6,797 nucleotides of DNA from Desulfobacula sp. (GTDB lineage Bacteria; Desulfobacterota; Desulfobacteria; Desulfobacterales; Desulfobacteraceae): contig JAOZRF010000152.1 in NCBI GenBank assembly GCA_029940245.1, positions 1-6,797 on the forward strand. The letters are read 5' to 3'. Made by a program: the position numbers and the translations under genes. Of the stretch, positions 6,598 through 6,797 are shown one piece after another; position 1 is the stretch's first letter, and every line of letters starts with the position of its first letter. Under the pieces are notes generated by a model, which was given only the letters and a program-made list of their open reading frames with translations, had not been told where the DNA came from and did no database searches.

Positions 6598-6797
6598 ATT
6601 ACAGATCCTGATTTTATTATTTTTTCAGTCAAAAACCTGGTATGCAAGAATGATGCTATTGTTGAATAACGCCCATGGCAGAATGTTTTACCATAACAAA
6701 ATTGAGGCCAAAAACCCGGAACCAATGCTTATTACCGGATTATAAATACAGAATAAAACATCACTCGTATAATCCATTTATTTATCATTGTAATTAT
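6598..6797 (-). promoter_or_regulatory. Upstream region of the minor-pilin operon, no gene seen
   Basis: About 200 nt of AT-rich sequence before fimT with no credible coding frame on either strand. Apart from the fimT ribosome site (AGGA at 6606-6609), it holds weak promoter-like strings only. One is a sigma-54-like TGGC-N7-TTGT at 6696-6710, whose -12 element reads GT instead of GC. Another is a TATAAT at 6739-6744 with no matching -35 box. No terminator of an earlier gene is visible. Confidence 0.4.

Noticed and set aside
6739..6744. TATAAT as a sigma-70 -10 box upstream of fimT
   Set aside because: No TTGACA-like element lies 16-18 nt upstream and there is no extended -10. Such strings are common in AT-rich DNA.

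Overview
The window holds one minus-strand block of type IV pilus minor-pilin genes ending in a very long pilY1-type gene. Read in the direction of transcription (right to left), the order is fimT/gspH-like, pilW, pilV, pilX, pilY1. The pilY1 gene runs off the left edge without a stop, so only its first 1414 codons are present. All plus-strand open frames are short and lie opposite these genes.

The composition is moderately AT-rich. Minor-pilin sets with this gene order, PilX proteins with an N-terminal QGSAIV motif, and large PilY1 proteins carrying secreted beta-sandwich modules are familiar from Gram-negative bacteria, especially Desulfobacterota (former Deltaproteobacteria). That placement is an inference from style. 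There is no taxonomic marker in the window.

Layout: 6598-6797 is a gene-free upstream region with only weak promoter candidates. Positions 6064-6597 encode FimT/GspH, 5385-6083 PilW, 4906-5343 PilV and 4324-4833 PilX. Positions 1-4244 encode PilY1. The gaps are short (about 40-80 nt) or the genes overlap, with no convincing terminator between them, so a single operon is likely. By analogy with the Pseudomonas fimU-pilVWX-pilY1 system, the four small proteins would be processed by the prepilin peptidase PilD, form a priming and tip complex for the pilus, and present PilY1 as a tip adhesin or sensor.

The notable part is PilY1. Before its von Willebrand A (VWA) domain it carries two copies of a secreted module of about 170 residues, each followed by a BACON-like Ig-fold segment. 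A third copy of the module sits inside the VWA domain, directly after the metal-site DxSxS motif, and its two halves are in reversed order: a circular permutation. The C-terminal part is the PilY1 beta-propeller with a DNDSDGTID calcium loop. Asp-rich calcium-type loops also occur in PilW and PilV, with a degenerate one in PilX, so calcium control of the whole tip complex is a reasonable hypothesis.
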